Positions 1 through 11,747 of a stretch of DNA of 64,000 bases are shown here, in pieces; position 1 is the stretch's first letter; each line of letters begins with the position of its first letter. Source of the stretch: Cryptomeria japonica. Its lineage: Eukaryota > Streptophyta > Pinopsida > Cupressales > Cupressaceae. The stretch spans positions 569,491,152 through 569,555,151 of the forward strand of contig NC_081410.1 of assembly GCF_030272615.1 (NCBI RefSeq), in the 5' to 3' direction. Below the pieces are notes generated by a model. That model worked only from the letters and a program-made list of their open reading frames with translations. It was not told the origin of the DNA and did not search any database. The position numbers and the translations under genes were made by a program.

Positions 1-524
1 TTACAAACCATGTCAGCCTTAGACAAAAACAGATAATATCCAGCACATAAGACATCCTAGAAATACAACAATAGGTCCTATCCACACGTTACATCAATGC
101 CAGTCCATAACCTAGATCAACCAGGACCAAGTATAGGTCTACATACTTCAACAATGATCTCCAAATGCCAATTCTCAAACATGATCACCAACAACATCCT
201 AAAACTCCATCTGAAGCTGCACCAAGACCAATAATGCATTAAAGATCTCCACCAAAATCTCTATCAATGAAACCCTCACTGGAACCAAAAACCAATCTTC
301 TAAGTAAGTAGGATAGCATCCAATCAACAAACCAAAACCAACTGACCAAATATGAGTATAGCATTATGAAAAAGTCAATTCCATCACCAGATTATATCGG
401 AGTCAACTAGATCATGCCAAATCCAAGTTAACCAAAAACTACTCAACCTACCGAGACCGAAAGGGTATCGGTAAAGCATCCAAACAACTAGTTTTGACAT
501 TAATGACAAAACATCAATGCAACA
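1..524 (-). repeat. Partial LTR (family J), 5' end of a minus-strand LTR
   Basis: Read on the minus strand, the sequence starts TGTTGCATTGATG at 524 and has TTGTCATTAATGTCAA just inside, the same terminal layout as the U3 ends of the other LTRs in the window. It runs off the left edge. No polypurine tract lies to its right, so it is more likely a 5' LTR of an element outside the window, or a solo LTR, than a 3' LTR. The family is inferred from its end motifs only. Confidence 0.5.
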
Positions 525-1294
525 CATAATCAATTCCACCAAATGGCCAACATGGTCTCCATCACTCAATCATTTGTATGTTGTCTGATTGTTATCGATT
601 CTCAGCTTACCTTCTCTGTTGTCTTCTTTGCCTCTTCTCTGTCAGTTCAGTCACCACTAGTGCACTCCTTTGTCAGACTTATTGGCAAATTACCAGTTGC
701 CTTACTTTTTCCAGTTGAACTCTTCAACCCAATTCTATCCCAAAAATTCAATTTCTTCTCTGATTATCATTGAGCACTTGACTGATTTTCTCTCCCATGC
801 AGTAGCACCAACTACATCTTTGGCTCGCACTCTTATAGCTAGATTTTCTTGCCAAAAGGGGAGTTTGAACATTGGAATGCTAGGGTCTCTACCATGTATT
901 GAATCTGTATCCGATCTGATCTTTGATCATCGTGACATATCATATCCAATCTGATATCACATCCTTGATCAATGTTCAACACTCAATCAATGAGCATTGC
1001 CCAACTGTTTTCCTTGCGAATCACATCTTCTCTTTAGCCATTTGTAAGATGATTTTTGGTCTTTTGTCTGATCAATCACATGCATGATACAGTTTCCTTC
1101 TCCCTCTTTGATTTGGAAGATCAATCTGTACTACATATTTGTTGTTTCCTTGATCTCGAGCCCCAATCCTCTGCCTTCATTTCTTGAGCTCCACAGTTGC
1201 CATAAATGTTGGACCAATTGCCCACAAATTCACCAACATGCCACACTAACTTGTGCATGCATTCCACTTCACCTCCATGTGGCCCCTTTGTCAA
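525..1294. other. Unassigned sequence, no supported gene
   Basis: This is C/T-rich low-complexity DNA on the plus strand with only short open frames. I recognise no domain, LTR end or tRNA. Its composition resembles the U3 part of LTR H (8126-9188), so it may be remnant LTR sequence, but I cannot align the two by eye. Confidence 0.4.
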
Positions 1295-3590
1295 CATCCA
1301 CCTTTTCTATCTTTGCAATCAAACAGTTGCTAACTTTAGGATTAAGATGAAATAGATTACCTCTGGTTTGTTTTCCGGTTGCAATCAAGTCATCTTTGTT
1401 GTCAAAGATTTTGTACATACCATTCCTAAACTCCAGTGGGTATCCTTTGTCATTAAGTTATGCCACACTCAGAAGATTGTGCTTTAGACCTTCAACCCAA
1501 TAGATATCGTCAGCACTTCTCTTCCCATTAAGAGAAATAACTCCCTTACCTTTAACCATATAGGGTGAGTCATTGCCAAATCTGACAACACTGCCATCAA
1601 ATTCCTTCAAGGAAAGAAATTTACTCTGATCACCAGTCATATGATGTGAACAACCACTATCAATGATCTAATCATCAGAGTTATCCATTTCCTGGACACT
1701 AATTCCTTCTGATCTGATGTCTCTTCCTTAATTTCTAGAAACATAATATCTTCACTAGCATCATCATCAGATTCTTCATCAGTGATACCACTGTCAACCG
1801 CTATAAGATAATATCTCTTTCCTTTACCCTTATACTTCTTGAATTTATTTTTCTTGTGTTCATTTTCACCATTAGGACAATTAGCCAGTGATAGCTTTAA
1901 GAAACCCCCCCTCAGAAAATTGTATAAAATCTTGGTGAATATTTAATTTTTTCTAAAAATAATAATAATGTTTATTGGCGAATCTTTCCTTTTTATAAAA
2001 GAAAATAAATTTATTGACAATTTGTTTATATCAAAATTTTTTTGTAGAAAATATTGGTGAATCTTAGAAAATAATCATTGTATGCATTAATTACTATTGC
2101 ATTTCCTTTCATTTAAAAATAATCTTTTATAAAAAAGTAAAGGCATGAAGGTTGAAATCATTTATGAGTTTAAGGGTTAGATTATACTTTATTTGGTTTC
2201 TACCATTAACTTAAAATAATCTGATATCCCTCTTTTTATTTGGTAAGATAAAATTTACAATCAATTTGTAATACTTATGGGGCCAAAAATTGCTTTTAGA
2301 CCATTGATTTTCATTGAAGTCAACAATTCAAAAGCAATTTCAAACCCCACAAGCATTACAACTTATAGGTATATTTTACCTCATGAAATACAATGAAGGT
2401 CATTAGATTATATTTTAAATCAATGGTGGAAAACAAAGATTGTTGATATAACCCTAAAGTAACTAATAATTATGATATATTATTGGTGAATTAATTTGGA
2501 TTTCTACAATAAATTATAAAATTTTGGCGAATCTGATCCAATCATGTATCAAATATTGTGGTGAATCTTTAAGTTAAAAAAATTAATAAAATAAATTCTC
2601 TGGCGATTTAAATAACATTAAAATAGAAATTTATAAAAATGTGGCAATTGGGGTCACCTTAAAAGTTGAAATTATTAGCCAAATTTGATTCTCAAATTTC
2701 AAAAAATAGACAATTGGCGAATATTAGCCACTAAATTTTTCACTGCAATTAGCTGCTATATGACCAATCTTGTTGCAAGCAAAACATTTTAAAGGTAGTT
2801 TACCTCTGTATTTCCCAGTGCCTCTAGGTAGTCATTTTGCCAACAATGCTTCAAGCTCCACTAAACTGTCTTCATCATCAGCATCTCTATTGGATCTAGA
2901 TTCATAGTCATGGCACATATCTCTACTTTTTTTAACGGATGGGTTAGAGACAGAAGCTCTGAATGCAAATTCTGATTTCTTCACACTACCATCATAACCG
3001 TTTAATTCAAAAACAGTAAGTTTGCCAATGATAGAGTAAAGAGTTTCCTTAGTTTTGTCAATGGACTTCAGCTCTTGAATAGCTGCAATTCAAATAGCAT
3101 AGACCGGTAGTAGGGTTCTCAGTACCTTACTGATTACTATGGCATCTTCCACTTTCCCTCTTGCACTCTTTATTTCACCAACTATCTCTTTTATCCTTTG
3201 ACCATATTGCTAGATATTCTCACCTTCGAACATTCTCATGTCATCAAACTTTCCTCTTAGACTCTCTTCTTTAGCAATATTAACATGTTCATCATTGCTA
3301 TAAATATCTTCAAGTTTTTTCCATACTTCATATGTAGTTTCAAGACCATGAACATCTACATATTCAGCATCACTAAGGGAACTGATAATAGCCTCCAGTA
3401 CTTGATGATTTTCTTGTTGTTCTTTCTTTTGATCATCGGTTAGAGTTCTAGTAGGTGCAACTTAATGAGTTTCTACATGATCCCAATACTGACTTCGCAG
3501 ACTCTTGATTTAAATCTTCATTTTGTCAGTCCATATCCTATAGTTATCTTTTTTGAACTTCGGACCTTCCTTCTTCATCATGATCTACAA
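1295..3590 (-). pseudogene. Copia gag-protease fragment (element G)
   Basis: Reading leftwards on the minus strand there is a UBN2-type Copia gag (capsid-like, with VWKKLEDIY and LRTLLPVY-like stretches), then a CCHC knuckle beginning CFACNKIGHIA. Next comes an acidic linker, the protease region with a MTGDQSKFLSL stretch, and the GAG-pre-integrase start (YWVEGLKHNLLSVA). The knuckle is cut after its histidine by the MITE at 1886-2745 and its last cysteine lies on the other side. Several in-frame stops interrupt gag. The reading fades at about 1295, before the usual WH..L.H motif. In life this would be the particle protein and aspartic protease of an autonomous Copia. Confidence 0.8.
1886..2745. 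mobile_element. hAT-like non-autonomous DNA transposon (MITE), 860 bp
   Basis: It is inserted in the zinc-knuckle codons of Copia G. An exact 8-bp duplication, CAATTAGC, flanks it at 1878-1885 and 2746-2753. The ends are inverted: CAGTGATAGCTTTA on the left matches the reverse complement of the right end at 11 of 14 positions. An 8-bp duplication with CAGTG ends fits the hAT superfamily. No coding frame is visible and the DNA is very AT-rich. The word TTGGYGAAT or a close variant recurs about eight times (near 1932, 1976, 2053, 2483, 2524, 2560 and 2714), like the subterminal repeats bound by hAT transposases. It must have moved with a transposase from elsewhere. Confidence 0.85.
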
Positions 3591-3636
3591 GATATTTTCC
3601 TCAAGTTAGGCCTTTAGATTTAAGAGGACCTGAGAT

Positions 3637-3648
3637 GCTCTGATACTA
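3637..3648 (-). other. Primer-binding site of element G
   Basis: On the minus strand this reads TAGTATCAGAGC, one base from the usual Copia site TGGTATCAGAGC complementary to the 3' end of initiator-Met tRNA. It lies two bases from the end of the 5' LTR, which fixes the LTR boundary at 3651. Confidence 0.8.
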
Positions 3649-3808
3649 ATTGATGATATGATGAAAGAATGAGTATCTGGTAGATTACTGAGAGGGGGGG
3701 TGAATTAGTAAACTAAGAAACTGATAGAAACTTCCCAAACTCAAACTTAAACTCATAAAGTAAGCTTATCAACAAAGTAAACTCACAAAGTAAGCCCTTC
3801 AAGATAAA

Positions 3809-4790
3809 ATTCTAACAATTGAGAATATCAGAAAAAGAGGTATGAGCATGCCTAGTGTTTATATTCTATGTAAGCGGAATGAGGAGACCATTAATCATAT
3901 GCTCTTTCATTGCCCTTTTTCTACTGATGTTTGGGGAAGATGTATGGACCACTTCAAAATCAGTTAGGGCTTCCCAGAGTCGATTCATGAGGTGTTTAAT
4001 TCTTGGTACCATCCTGCAAGGAATAAGTCTACTACTTTATTGTGTAAACTTGCCTTACCTCATATGTGTTGGGGTATATGGAAAGAGAGAAATGACAAAG
4101 TTTTCAGAGAGAATATTTCTAAGGATAAAATTGTGTTTGAAATATAAAAAAGAATATAGTGGAAAATATGAATATCATAGGAGGCATTGTTAAACCTCAA
4201 GATAAGGATGATTAATTTATCTACAATAAGTGGAGATTAAAGCATCGTAAGCACATTCAGATCAATCCTAGAGAGGGTGTGATATGGGTCAGCCCACCCA
4301 ATGGGTGGACAAAAATTAATTTTGACGGTACTTCAAAGGGTAATCTGGGTGTTACAGGATGTGGAGTGGTCCTTAGGGACGAATGGGGAACATGCCAAAT
4401 CATAAAAAGCATCCCCATAGGAAACTAGACAAACCATCTAGCTGAAGCTATGGTGACTTACCATGTGTTGATCATTTCTAAGGAAGCCAAATGCACTAGA
4501 GTCTAGTTTGAAGGAGATTCATTGAACATAATCAATTGTTTAAATATGAAGTTCTCACCTTCTTGGTCAATTAGCAATGTTGTTAAAGTGACTAAGAAAA
4601 TTAGTGAGGAATTTGAAATGTGTGTTTTTACACATGTATAGGGAGGCCAATTCTTGTGCTGATTGGGCTACCAACCTGGCTTGCCAATCGGAAGACATCA
4701 TTACTAGATATGGCGAAAGTGAGATTGCTAGTGAAATGAAATTCCTACTTAATCTGGACCGCAGCCAGGCTAGGCAACGTGGTAATTTTT
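3809..4790 (+). pseudogene. LINE ORF2 C-terminus: zf-RVT plus RNase H
   Basis: The frame opens ILTIENIRKRGMSMP, followed by a zf-RVT pattern (ILCKRNEETINHMLFHCPF, with C, H and C ligands) as in plant LINE reverse-transcriptase proteins. A CWGIWKERND stretch follows. A plant RVT_3/RNase H domain starts at KINFDGTSKGNLG (about 4310) and ends at YREANSCADWATN (about 4640-4680). At least three in-frame stops and one frameshift before 4604 make it dead. The endonuclease and RT core were lost by 5' truncation. I see the motifs directly; the family assignment is established knowledge. Confidence 0.85.
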
Positions 4791-5043
4791 AATCATTGTT
4801 TCTAATGCCTCTTCCACTTTTCTCGATGTAGGGTTATTTTAGAGGTAATGAGCATTTATATAGCTATCTTATCATTATCATTTGGCACGGATTATGGGCA
4901 TTTTTAGAGGGCTTCCATATAAACCAAATAAGAGGTTTTGAAGCTGAGAGAAGGTGTTTCAAGGAAAGTACTAAAAAATGGGAGGTAATAAGAAAAGATT
5001 TGAACCCACCTCCTGCTCAGACTAGAGAAAGAAAAACAAAGTG

Positions 5044-6585
5044 TGGGATATCCTTCAGCAGGGGGGTCTAAATGTGTTCATGGAAAGGTTATGTGGGAAA
5101 GATCCCACAATTACCAACTATTTCATCAAGAACTAGAAAAATGGCAAAATACTGGTCGGGTCTTGGATGATAAATGTTGATTGAAAGGTCATTGCTGAGG
5201 CTAAGGGGATGATTACTGAGGGCATTAAATTTAATAGGGACTACAACATATCTGATAAAGCAGCGAACAAGTTCCCAGTCACAGATGATGAGGGGAGAAA
5301 GATGGTGAAAATCGACAATTCCTACCATGCCCCAAAGAGGATTTGCAGGCCATGGAGGTTTGTTTTATTTGCTTCTATTTCCTACATTACTTTAGATGGT
5401 AGGTTTACTAGAGCCTATGGTCATCACTTTGTCATGCTCAACCATTTCCAACATGGGGAAAATGTGAGCTTGCCTTATTACTTAGCCCGTTCTATGGACC
5501 ACACTATCAAGGAGGTTCAAAAAGACCCCAAAGGTGACCATGCCCTCCACCAGGGGCTTATGGTTCTATTTTATAAAATGCTTAAGGGGAAATGCATTGA
5601 AAAACCTATCAAAGGAAAAAATGCAAGAGATGAGAATATAGAGAGTGAAGCCAGTGGATTCAACTTTGATTCAGAGACTGAGGGAGATTCAGAAGTGACT
5701 AGTAAAAAAGGGAGGAATAAGGCTAAGAGGAAAAGGATTGTGGTGGATTTAGACATTTCAGAGTCTGAAACTAAATCCTTTGAGAAAAAAATTATTAAAA
5801 ACAAGAAAGGGAAAGCAACTGGAAAGCAGATTTAGAGGAAGAACACTAAAAAGGGAAACAATAAAGATATCAGCTATGTTCTAATTGATTCTGAGGAGGA
5901 ATTTGAGGCAAACAAGAAGGATGAGGGTCAAGATAAAGAGGGGGAGGCAAACCCAGTGATGGGGAACATTGAGGGTTTCAACACTATAATTTTGCAAAAG
6001 GAGGATCAAGGGGATAAAAATGGTATTGGTGATATTATAAAAGCTTTCTATGACACCATTAGAACCATGGTAAAGGATATTAACAGTTTGAAGATGGATA
6101 TGAAGGCTATTACAAGAGTCACTATTGGTGATAAACCCCTGGCAGAACATGTTAAGGAGTTGGTTGCTGTACTTCACAATGCAGAAGATATTGAATGTAT
6201 GGTGGGTAAAATCATAGCAATGGAAAAAAAGGTCAATGAGATGGAAGATAACAAGGAGATTAAAGAAGTGGAAAATAAAATGAACAATCTGGGTAGTAGG
6301 ATCGATAGACTGGAACTCAATGTTAAGAAGATAGCAGATCAAAATTTTTAGATCCTCAAAGTTTCGGTGGATAACATGAACATCTTGATAAATAGGTTTG
6401 AGAATAATGCAAAGAAGGATGGTGATAAAGATCAGCCAGACAAGAAGGGTCATGAAAAGAGGACCAGAGCTAATACCAGGACCAAGGGAGACATCAAAGG
6501 TTGTGAGTTGGAGGAATTAAAGACCTTGGTGAACAACATGAAACAAATAGTTTTCCATGCTGAGGATATCATGAAAAGTATTTAG
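5044..6585 (+). pseudogene. Unrecognised LINE-associated ORF, C-terminal coiled coil
   Basis: One reading frame of about 514 codons is broken only by four stops (after GKDPTITNYFIKN, before KVIAEAKG, at 5833 and at 6349). The N-terminal half is compact, with WRFVLFASISYITLDGR and HHFVMLNHFQHG stretches and VSLPYYLARSMDHTIKEVQK. The middle is a basic/acidic low-complexity segment (about 5620-5850). The last third is a charged, probably coiled-coil region with heptad-like leucines and isoleucines. I do not recognise the family. The globular part vaguely recalls plant mobile-domain or capsid-like proteins, but this is a guess. It lies between the LINE RNase H and the LINE 3' terminus, so it was apparently carried by the LINE. 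Confidence 0.6.
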
Positions 6586-7620
6586 GTCTTTGTCTGTATC
6601 TGCAAGGGTTCTAGGTTCTATCTTTTTGTTGTCGTTGTGTTGTCATTTCGTTGTCTATTTCTAGTTTTTTATGTTTTGTAAGCTGATCCCTTTTTGTTCA
6701 GATGGGATCTTTTTGTTTCTTGAAGTGATCAGGCACGTTTCTTTCATTCCCTTCTAATCTCCTGGCTTGTACAAGGTTCGGGTACCTTTCAAATACCTTC
6801 TTTTACTTAATCAAAACAAAATCACTATCAAGATCAATACTCATAAGAATAATCAACATCAACTGGTTAACTGTTATACCAACTTAACAGTAAACATAAT
6901 TCAACTTGTAAACATCAACATACTTCATCTCTCAATGATTCTAATTATCATGCCTTATCAAAATAGTTAAGGAGTTAATCAAATCAACAAATAAGATTAT
7001 ATCCACAAAAACATTCACAACATGACACAAATGTTTATACGTGGAAAACCCAAATAGGTAAAAACCACGGTGAGATGAGACTCACAAGATAGCTATCTGA
7101 ACTCTTCTAAAGTTCGCCTTGTTAGGATCCAATCTTGTTAAAGCTTTTACAATAATTCCTATTAAGAACTGATTCTATTAGGAACACCTAGTTAAGGGAT
7201 TTTACAAATGCCTTGATAAAAAGAAAATACCCTGTTAGGAGTAACCTCGATAGAGGGTTTGAGAATCCAAGCTAATGGACCACCTTGTTAGAGGATTTAA
7301 GAAGTAACGAAGCTTGTTATAGCTTACCCGGTTAGGGGATTTCAATTCTATTGTAATTGTTAGAAGACAACGGGTTTTTCTTGATCAGTCTGAATAGCAC
7401 TACATTTGCTTAATCATATCCTTTTAAGCTTCAATCTGCCTTTACTCAAACTGCAAATTCATTCTCCAGTTAGGCAACCACATACTCAATTGATTTCAGC
7501 CAACACCTTTTACAAAAAAAATTCATCGACCTTAAATACAAATCAATTAGGTCGGTAACACAATGAAAACCTAATTCTCTCATAGAGATTACAAACAAGA
7601 CGGTACAAGTGTGACCATTG

Positions 7621-7630
7621 GATTTATATA
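7621..7630 (-). promoter_or_regulatory. TATA-like box in LTR G
   Basis: The minus strand reads TATATAAATC here, about 500 bases inside the LTR from its U3 end, in a plausible position for the promoter driving element G leftwards. Only the sequence match supports it. Confidence 0.35.
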
Positions 7631-8125
7631 ACAATCTATACACATTCTTCAAGAAAATTTGAACTGCTCCATGAACATTGCTTCAGTGGACTTGTAACTC
7701 ATCACGTGCTTTGCACTAGATGCAATCCACTTTGCTTATTCCCTAGACAATCAAACAAATGTGCTAAAACAATCTGAACTTATCTTCATACAATGACCAC
7801 ACGTGTCACCATCATTACCTCTCAATCATTGATAAACCAACATAACCATTTCAGAAAACTTAATCGGTTAGGGTTTAACAAAACGACTGGTAGGGTTTAC
7901 CGATGACATTGCATAGAAAGGGTTTAACCTTATACACCGGTTTACCGGTTCAACTCACATACTTACATATCGGTGTACAACATCTTCCTCAAATCTCTTC
8001 CTGTCGGTTACAAAACAATATCAATAACAACAATATTAGCAATATTATAAATACCATTACCGGTTCAATTGACATCAATGACAACATAATATATCATTAA
8101 TGCAATCTCCATGCAAATGCCAACA

Positions 8126-9188
8126 ACCACACAACCGGGTTCATCTACTGGTTCATAGACCCTGTCGATTATACCCTAACTGGTCTGTCTTCAACCTTGC
8201 ACTTTGCTTCTCTTCAGGTGGAACACTCAACCCAGTCGACACATTTTCCAACTTACCTCATGCACATCATCAATAGATGGGAGCCTTCAACATCTGCACT
8301 TTTTCAGCTTACCGGTCTACATCTATACTGGTAGTATCTTATGCATGTATATTGGTAAGGTACCATGCACATCGGTGGCACCAAAATTCATCTACATTGC
8401 AACAACATCCTTTGTCTGCAACTGCTCAACCTTGCCTTCTTCATTCAATAGACCAGTTCACCTATCAATTGGTTTGTAAAAGTGACAAACATATCCTTCA
8501 ATCTCATTACTGGCAACTCATCATGTCTACCCGACTGATCTAGTACATATCTCTGATCTCATGCACCTAAGACAACTTAGTGTTTCACCAGTTCATCAGG
8601 TGGGATCCTTCAATCACCTGCCTTCTACTATTTTGTCTTATCTTAGAGGACTATTATGCATTCCATGCATAATAGGAGATAAGATCCACTTACCGATGGG
8701 AGTGGATCCTTGTCATTTGTATCCTGCATTGCACCAATGTGGCTTCCCTATTTGAGCATGCATATCTTCAAACAGGTACAAGTGATCGAATGGGACAAAT
8801 TTACTGTTAGTCATCTCTTCATATGGTGACTGCATCTTTATCTAGTGGGAGTCCTACTATTTCATATCCACCTAGCATATGGATGGCCTGCACATACTTC
8901 ACCTCCGATGTTGATGTGATTTTTGTAACATTCTCCCTCTTCATCACAATCAACATCCCAACATCTTGCACTCTTATAGATGTCATCATTAACTGGTTGT
9001 TATATCATACCAGTCTCTTGTCCATATCTTCAACACAATTCAAACAACATGTGTACTGATGACCTACTAGGCTAGGTGACATCAAAGACATCACATCCTA
9101 TATGTATCAATGATAGTACTGCACATACATCTCCCATACGGGTTGCCATCCTATACCGGTTGACATCAATGACAACACAATGCCAACA
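8126..9188 (-). repeat. 5' part of LTR H (minus strand)
   Basis: On the minus strand it starts TGTTGGCATTG at 9188, with TTGTCATTGATGTCAA within the first 30 bases, like the other LTRs. Many CCGGT/ACCGG words resemble those in LTRs A and G. It is cut at 8126 where Copia G begins, so G inserted into it. The remaining part of LTR H cannot be located with confidence. Only short meaningless frames are present. Confidence 0.6.
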
Positions 9189-9860
9189 GGCATTTCTTGT
9201 CTCTGCACCTATCAAGTTTCAAGGGGAAGAGCTCCCAAGTGCATTGGGAAGAGAAAAAGGAATATAAAATTTTTGGGGGGAGGGAGGAGGAATTAAAAAT
9301 TCCAAAATAAGAGGATGTTTGGGAAGACTAAATGGATAAAAGAATTAAAAATTCCTTAGGAAGAGGATGCATGGGGAGATTCAAATAATTTACATTTATT
9401 TGAAAGGATCAAGGTGATTAGGGATGTGCAAATGATTAAGGGGATTGATTAGGTGGCTTAATGAGTGATTAGAGAGCAAGTGGGAAAGTTAGGAGGATGT
9501 GACATGAGGAGAGATAATGAGTGGATAAATATAAAATTAGAGAATAATGATAAGTATGATTAAGGAAGAATTAATTAGGCTAAGTGAAGATTAGGGAAAT
9601 TTATTTGTAGTTAGGTTAATTAATTAAAATTAATTAACTAAGTGGGTTTTAGAAGAAATAATGGGTGACATGACTTTAGAAGACTGGGGAAATAATTAAT
9701 TTATTGATAAATTAATTATTGGACTATATTTGTTTTAATTAACCTTAAGAAGATGGGAATTAACACAATTAAACTGGTTAATTATGTTGACAGGCTTAAA
9801 TTAATTCAATATTAATTTAATTAATTTTACGTGTCTACAAGCCCTTTTTATTTTGAGTAG
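9189..9860. other. Unassigned AT-rich sequence
   Basis: The stretch is purine-rich and then TTAATTAA-rich, with no open frame of note. It may be the U3 part of a decayed plus-strand LTR whose U5 part follows at 9861-10137. I see no terminal motif to prove that. Confidence 0.35.
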
Positions 9861-10137
9861 TGAGCTCTATAAATTGTGCCTATAAGCATGTGCATTCCTC
9901 ATTGTAATACTTGTAATGGAGTATACCTATTTTGTGGGTTCATCCCCATCATGGTTTTTTTCCCCCTTAATCGGGTTTCCATGTCAAAAATCTTTGTGTT
10001 ACGTATGTTTATGATGTGTCATTGATTTATGATTTCATGTTTAATTATCAGATCTGAGAATAAGTCTAAGTTGCTTGATTTTTTGTGACAACTGATTCAC
10101 CTCCCCCCACCTCTCAATTGTTTGACCTATTTCATCA
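9861..10137 (+). repeat. U5/R fragment of a plus-strand Copia LTR (I)
   Basis: It carries the two blocks seen in all other LTRs here. The first is GTGGGTTCATCCCCATCATGG with GGGTTTCCATGT (about 9930-9985); the second is a C-rich box GATTCACCTCCCCCCACCTC (from about 10094). It ends CATCA at 10137. TATAAA near 9870 could be its promoter. No primer-binding site follows, so the internal region is gone or this is a solo remnant. Confidence 0.5.
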
Positions 10138-11465
10138 CTATGATGATAGTTTGTTTGTAGTATTTAATTTTATTTAATTATTAAATAATGTGTTCTATGA
10201 TTAGATTTATATTCACAACAAATAAGTATTAAGGGGAATAATTTATTATGGCCATAGTTATATATAATAAATCTATTCATAACAACTAAGTATTAAGGGA
10301 AATAATTTATTATGGTCAAAGTTGTATTTAATAAATGTCTAGTATTATTATGATAACTATTAATGGAATAAACATAATTTTAATTTTATTTAAGGGTGTA
10401 AAGTTGTTTACGATTTTACATGTTGAATGTTATAATTCAAAATGCTTACTCATGTAGCAATATTTGGTTGTTAGTTTATTCCTCTTGTCTAGCCATTGTT
10501 ATTGTGAAATGAATTGGCTTATGGCTTGGTCATCCATGTATACCTTAGAAAGTGTTTTCTCTGAGATAGGGTTGTATGTGGTCAATTGTGATTTTGTAAA
10601 TGTGGATTGACTTGTAATTTGTCATCTATGTGGGCCCTCCCTTTGAAGGGGATGTGTGTAGCCAAGATGTAATGGCTGGATATGTTTGGAACACTTTTGT
10701 TACATTATTGGATGATGTTTCATCTTATGTGTTGGAGTGAATTTTGAGATGTCTTAGTGTCATGACGGGGAGTGGCTCTCCATGGGGGTTGAGATCCTAA
10801 AGTGATCCCCAGGATAACCCATTGAGAAAGTTGCTTAATAAGTGATAAGCTTAATAATAAATTAGGGGGTTGGCTAGATAAACATATTAATCAAGATAAT
10901 GTATGCCCCACTCATGGCTTTAGTGCTCATTTAGGCTCAAGATGGGATGGGAAGGCCTGGAATGGCATGATCAACTACCTTGTCCTCCTGAAAGGTGTGT
11001 TGGTTCCGCATGAGAATTGGTTGGGGGCTGGGGGTCGAGAGAGGTTTCTAGGATAACCGAAGATGGGGGTCAGGGCCTATAGATATCGACGAGGATAACC
11101 CATATCAAGCTATGTAATGAAACTCTCCCCTTGTGAGAACTATTGTCATGCTCTCTGATATAACTTCTAGAGTATCCTTTTTATGTGATCTATATATGTG
11201 TCTTGATTGGGGCTTTACCTGGTGGAGGTGAGTTTAGAACATGTATTTCTACTCCTTTGTTTGTGTTCTTAAGGGCCCTATTGTCATCTCCTATCTTAGG
11301 GGTGGGCCTTTTAGTTCCACATGGTTGTGTGGTTGATTCCTTCTACCATTGGGATGTCTTCATGTTGAGTTGTTCATGGTTCTTCGTGGTTTCCTAATCA
11401 ATTTTGAGTCGGTCTATTCTTGTTGCGGATTATGTATCTTCATGGTTTTCATGTATTGAGATCCT
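10138..11465. other. Unassigned intergenic or decayed repeat
   Basis: I see no gene or LTR end. The stretch contains a 64-bp tandem duplication (10211-10338) and three copies of AGGATAACC (about 10813, 11052 and 11093), which look like remnants of another repeat family. A target duplication ATATG for LTR B closes it at 11466. Confidence 0.4.
10211..10338. repeat. 64-bp imperfect tandem duplication
   Basis: Two adjacent copies start ATTCACAACAAATAAG (10211) and ATTCATAACAACTAAG (10275), each followed by AATAATTTATTATGG. The period is 64 bases and the copies differ at several positions, so the duplication is not recent. Confidence 0.75.
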
Positions 11466-11747
11466 ATATGTCTTAGCAGCAACCAAGAAGGAAACCTGAG
11501 AGGGAGGGGAGGGGTGAATCAATTTTCACTAGATTTAACAATTAAATCACAATCTTAGATCTAAATAGCAGTACCAAGAATAAAGATAAGAACAATGAAA
11601 CAAAAACACATAACACCAAGATTTTGACGTGGAAAACTCAGTTAAGGGAAAAAAATAGAGGGAACATACCCACAATAAAATGATACTCTATAGTAGTGTG
11701 TGAAAATATTACAATGGAGAATGCACATTCATTTAGGACACTGCCTA

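Larger units (their letters stand above)
3809..6827 (+). mobile_element. 5'-truncated L1-type LINE with an extra 3' coding region
   Basis: This is a LINE 3' fragment inside LTR G. It begins in the zf-RVT region of ORF2, continues through a plant-type RNase H, then a further roughly 1.5 kb coding region (5044-6585). It ends with a classic plant L1 3' terminus, GGTTCGGGTACC... followed by an A-rich tail (6775-6827). Probable target duplication TCAAGATAAA (3799-3808) and TCAAGATCAA (6828-6837) agrees at 9 of 10 positions. That duplication places the extra coding region inside the mobilised unit. 5' truncation is normal for LINEs. Confidence 0.8.
1295..8125 (-). mobile_element. Truncated Copia retrotransposon G
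   Basis: A minus-strand Copia retains its 5' LTR (right side), a primer-binding site, gag, protease and the start of the GAG-pre-integrase domain. It breaks off at about 1295, so integrase, reverse transcriptase, RNase H and the 3' LTR are missing. The right-hand flank begins ACCAC at 8126 but the partner target duplication is lost with the 3' end. The coding region was hit by a hAT-like MITE and the LTR by a LINE. G gag resembles array A gag around the zinc knuckle, so the two belong to related Copia lineages. Confidence 0.8.
3651..8125 (-). repeat. 5' LTR of Copia G, split by a LINE
   Basis: On the minus strand the LTR starts TGTTGGCATTTGC at 8125 and ends CATCA at 3651. Without the LINE (3809-6827) it is about 1.45 kb, matching the other Copia LTRs here. 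It has TTGTCATTGATGTCAA near its U3 end, a TATA-like box (7621-7630), a run of CTTGTTAG-type repeats (about 7110-7345), the R-region block around CCACGG...GGGTTTTCCACGT, and the C-rich box near 3690-3705. Confidence 0.8.

Noticed and set aside
543-1350. Three short plus-strand frames of 76-94 codons
   Set aside because: There is no homology I recognise, no plausible gene structure and no supporting signals. They look like chance frames in C/T-rich DNA.
5881-6453. Minus-strand frame of 190 codons with hydrophobic stretches resembling membrane segments
   Set aside because: It is the reverse complement of the charged coiled-coil part of the LINE-associated frame on the plus strand, which has coherent reading on both sides.
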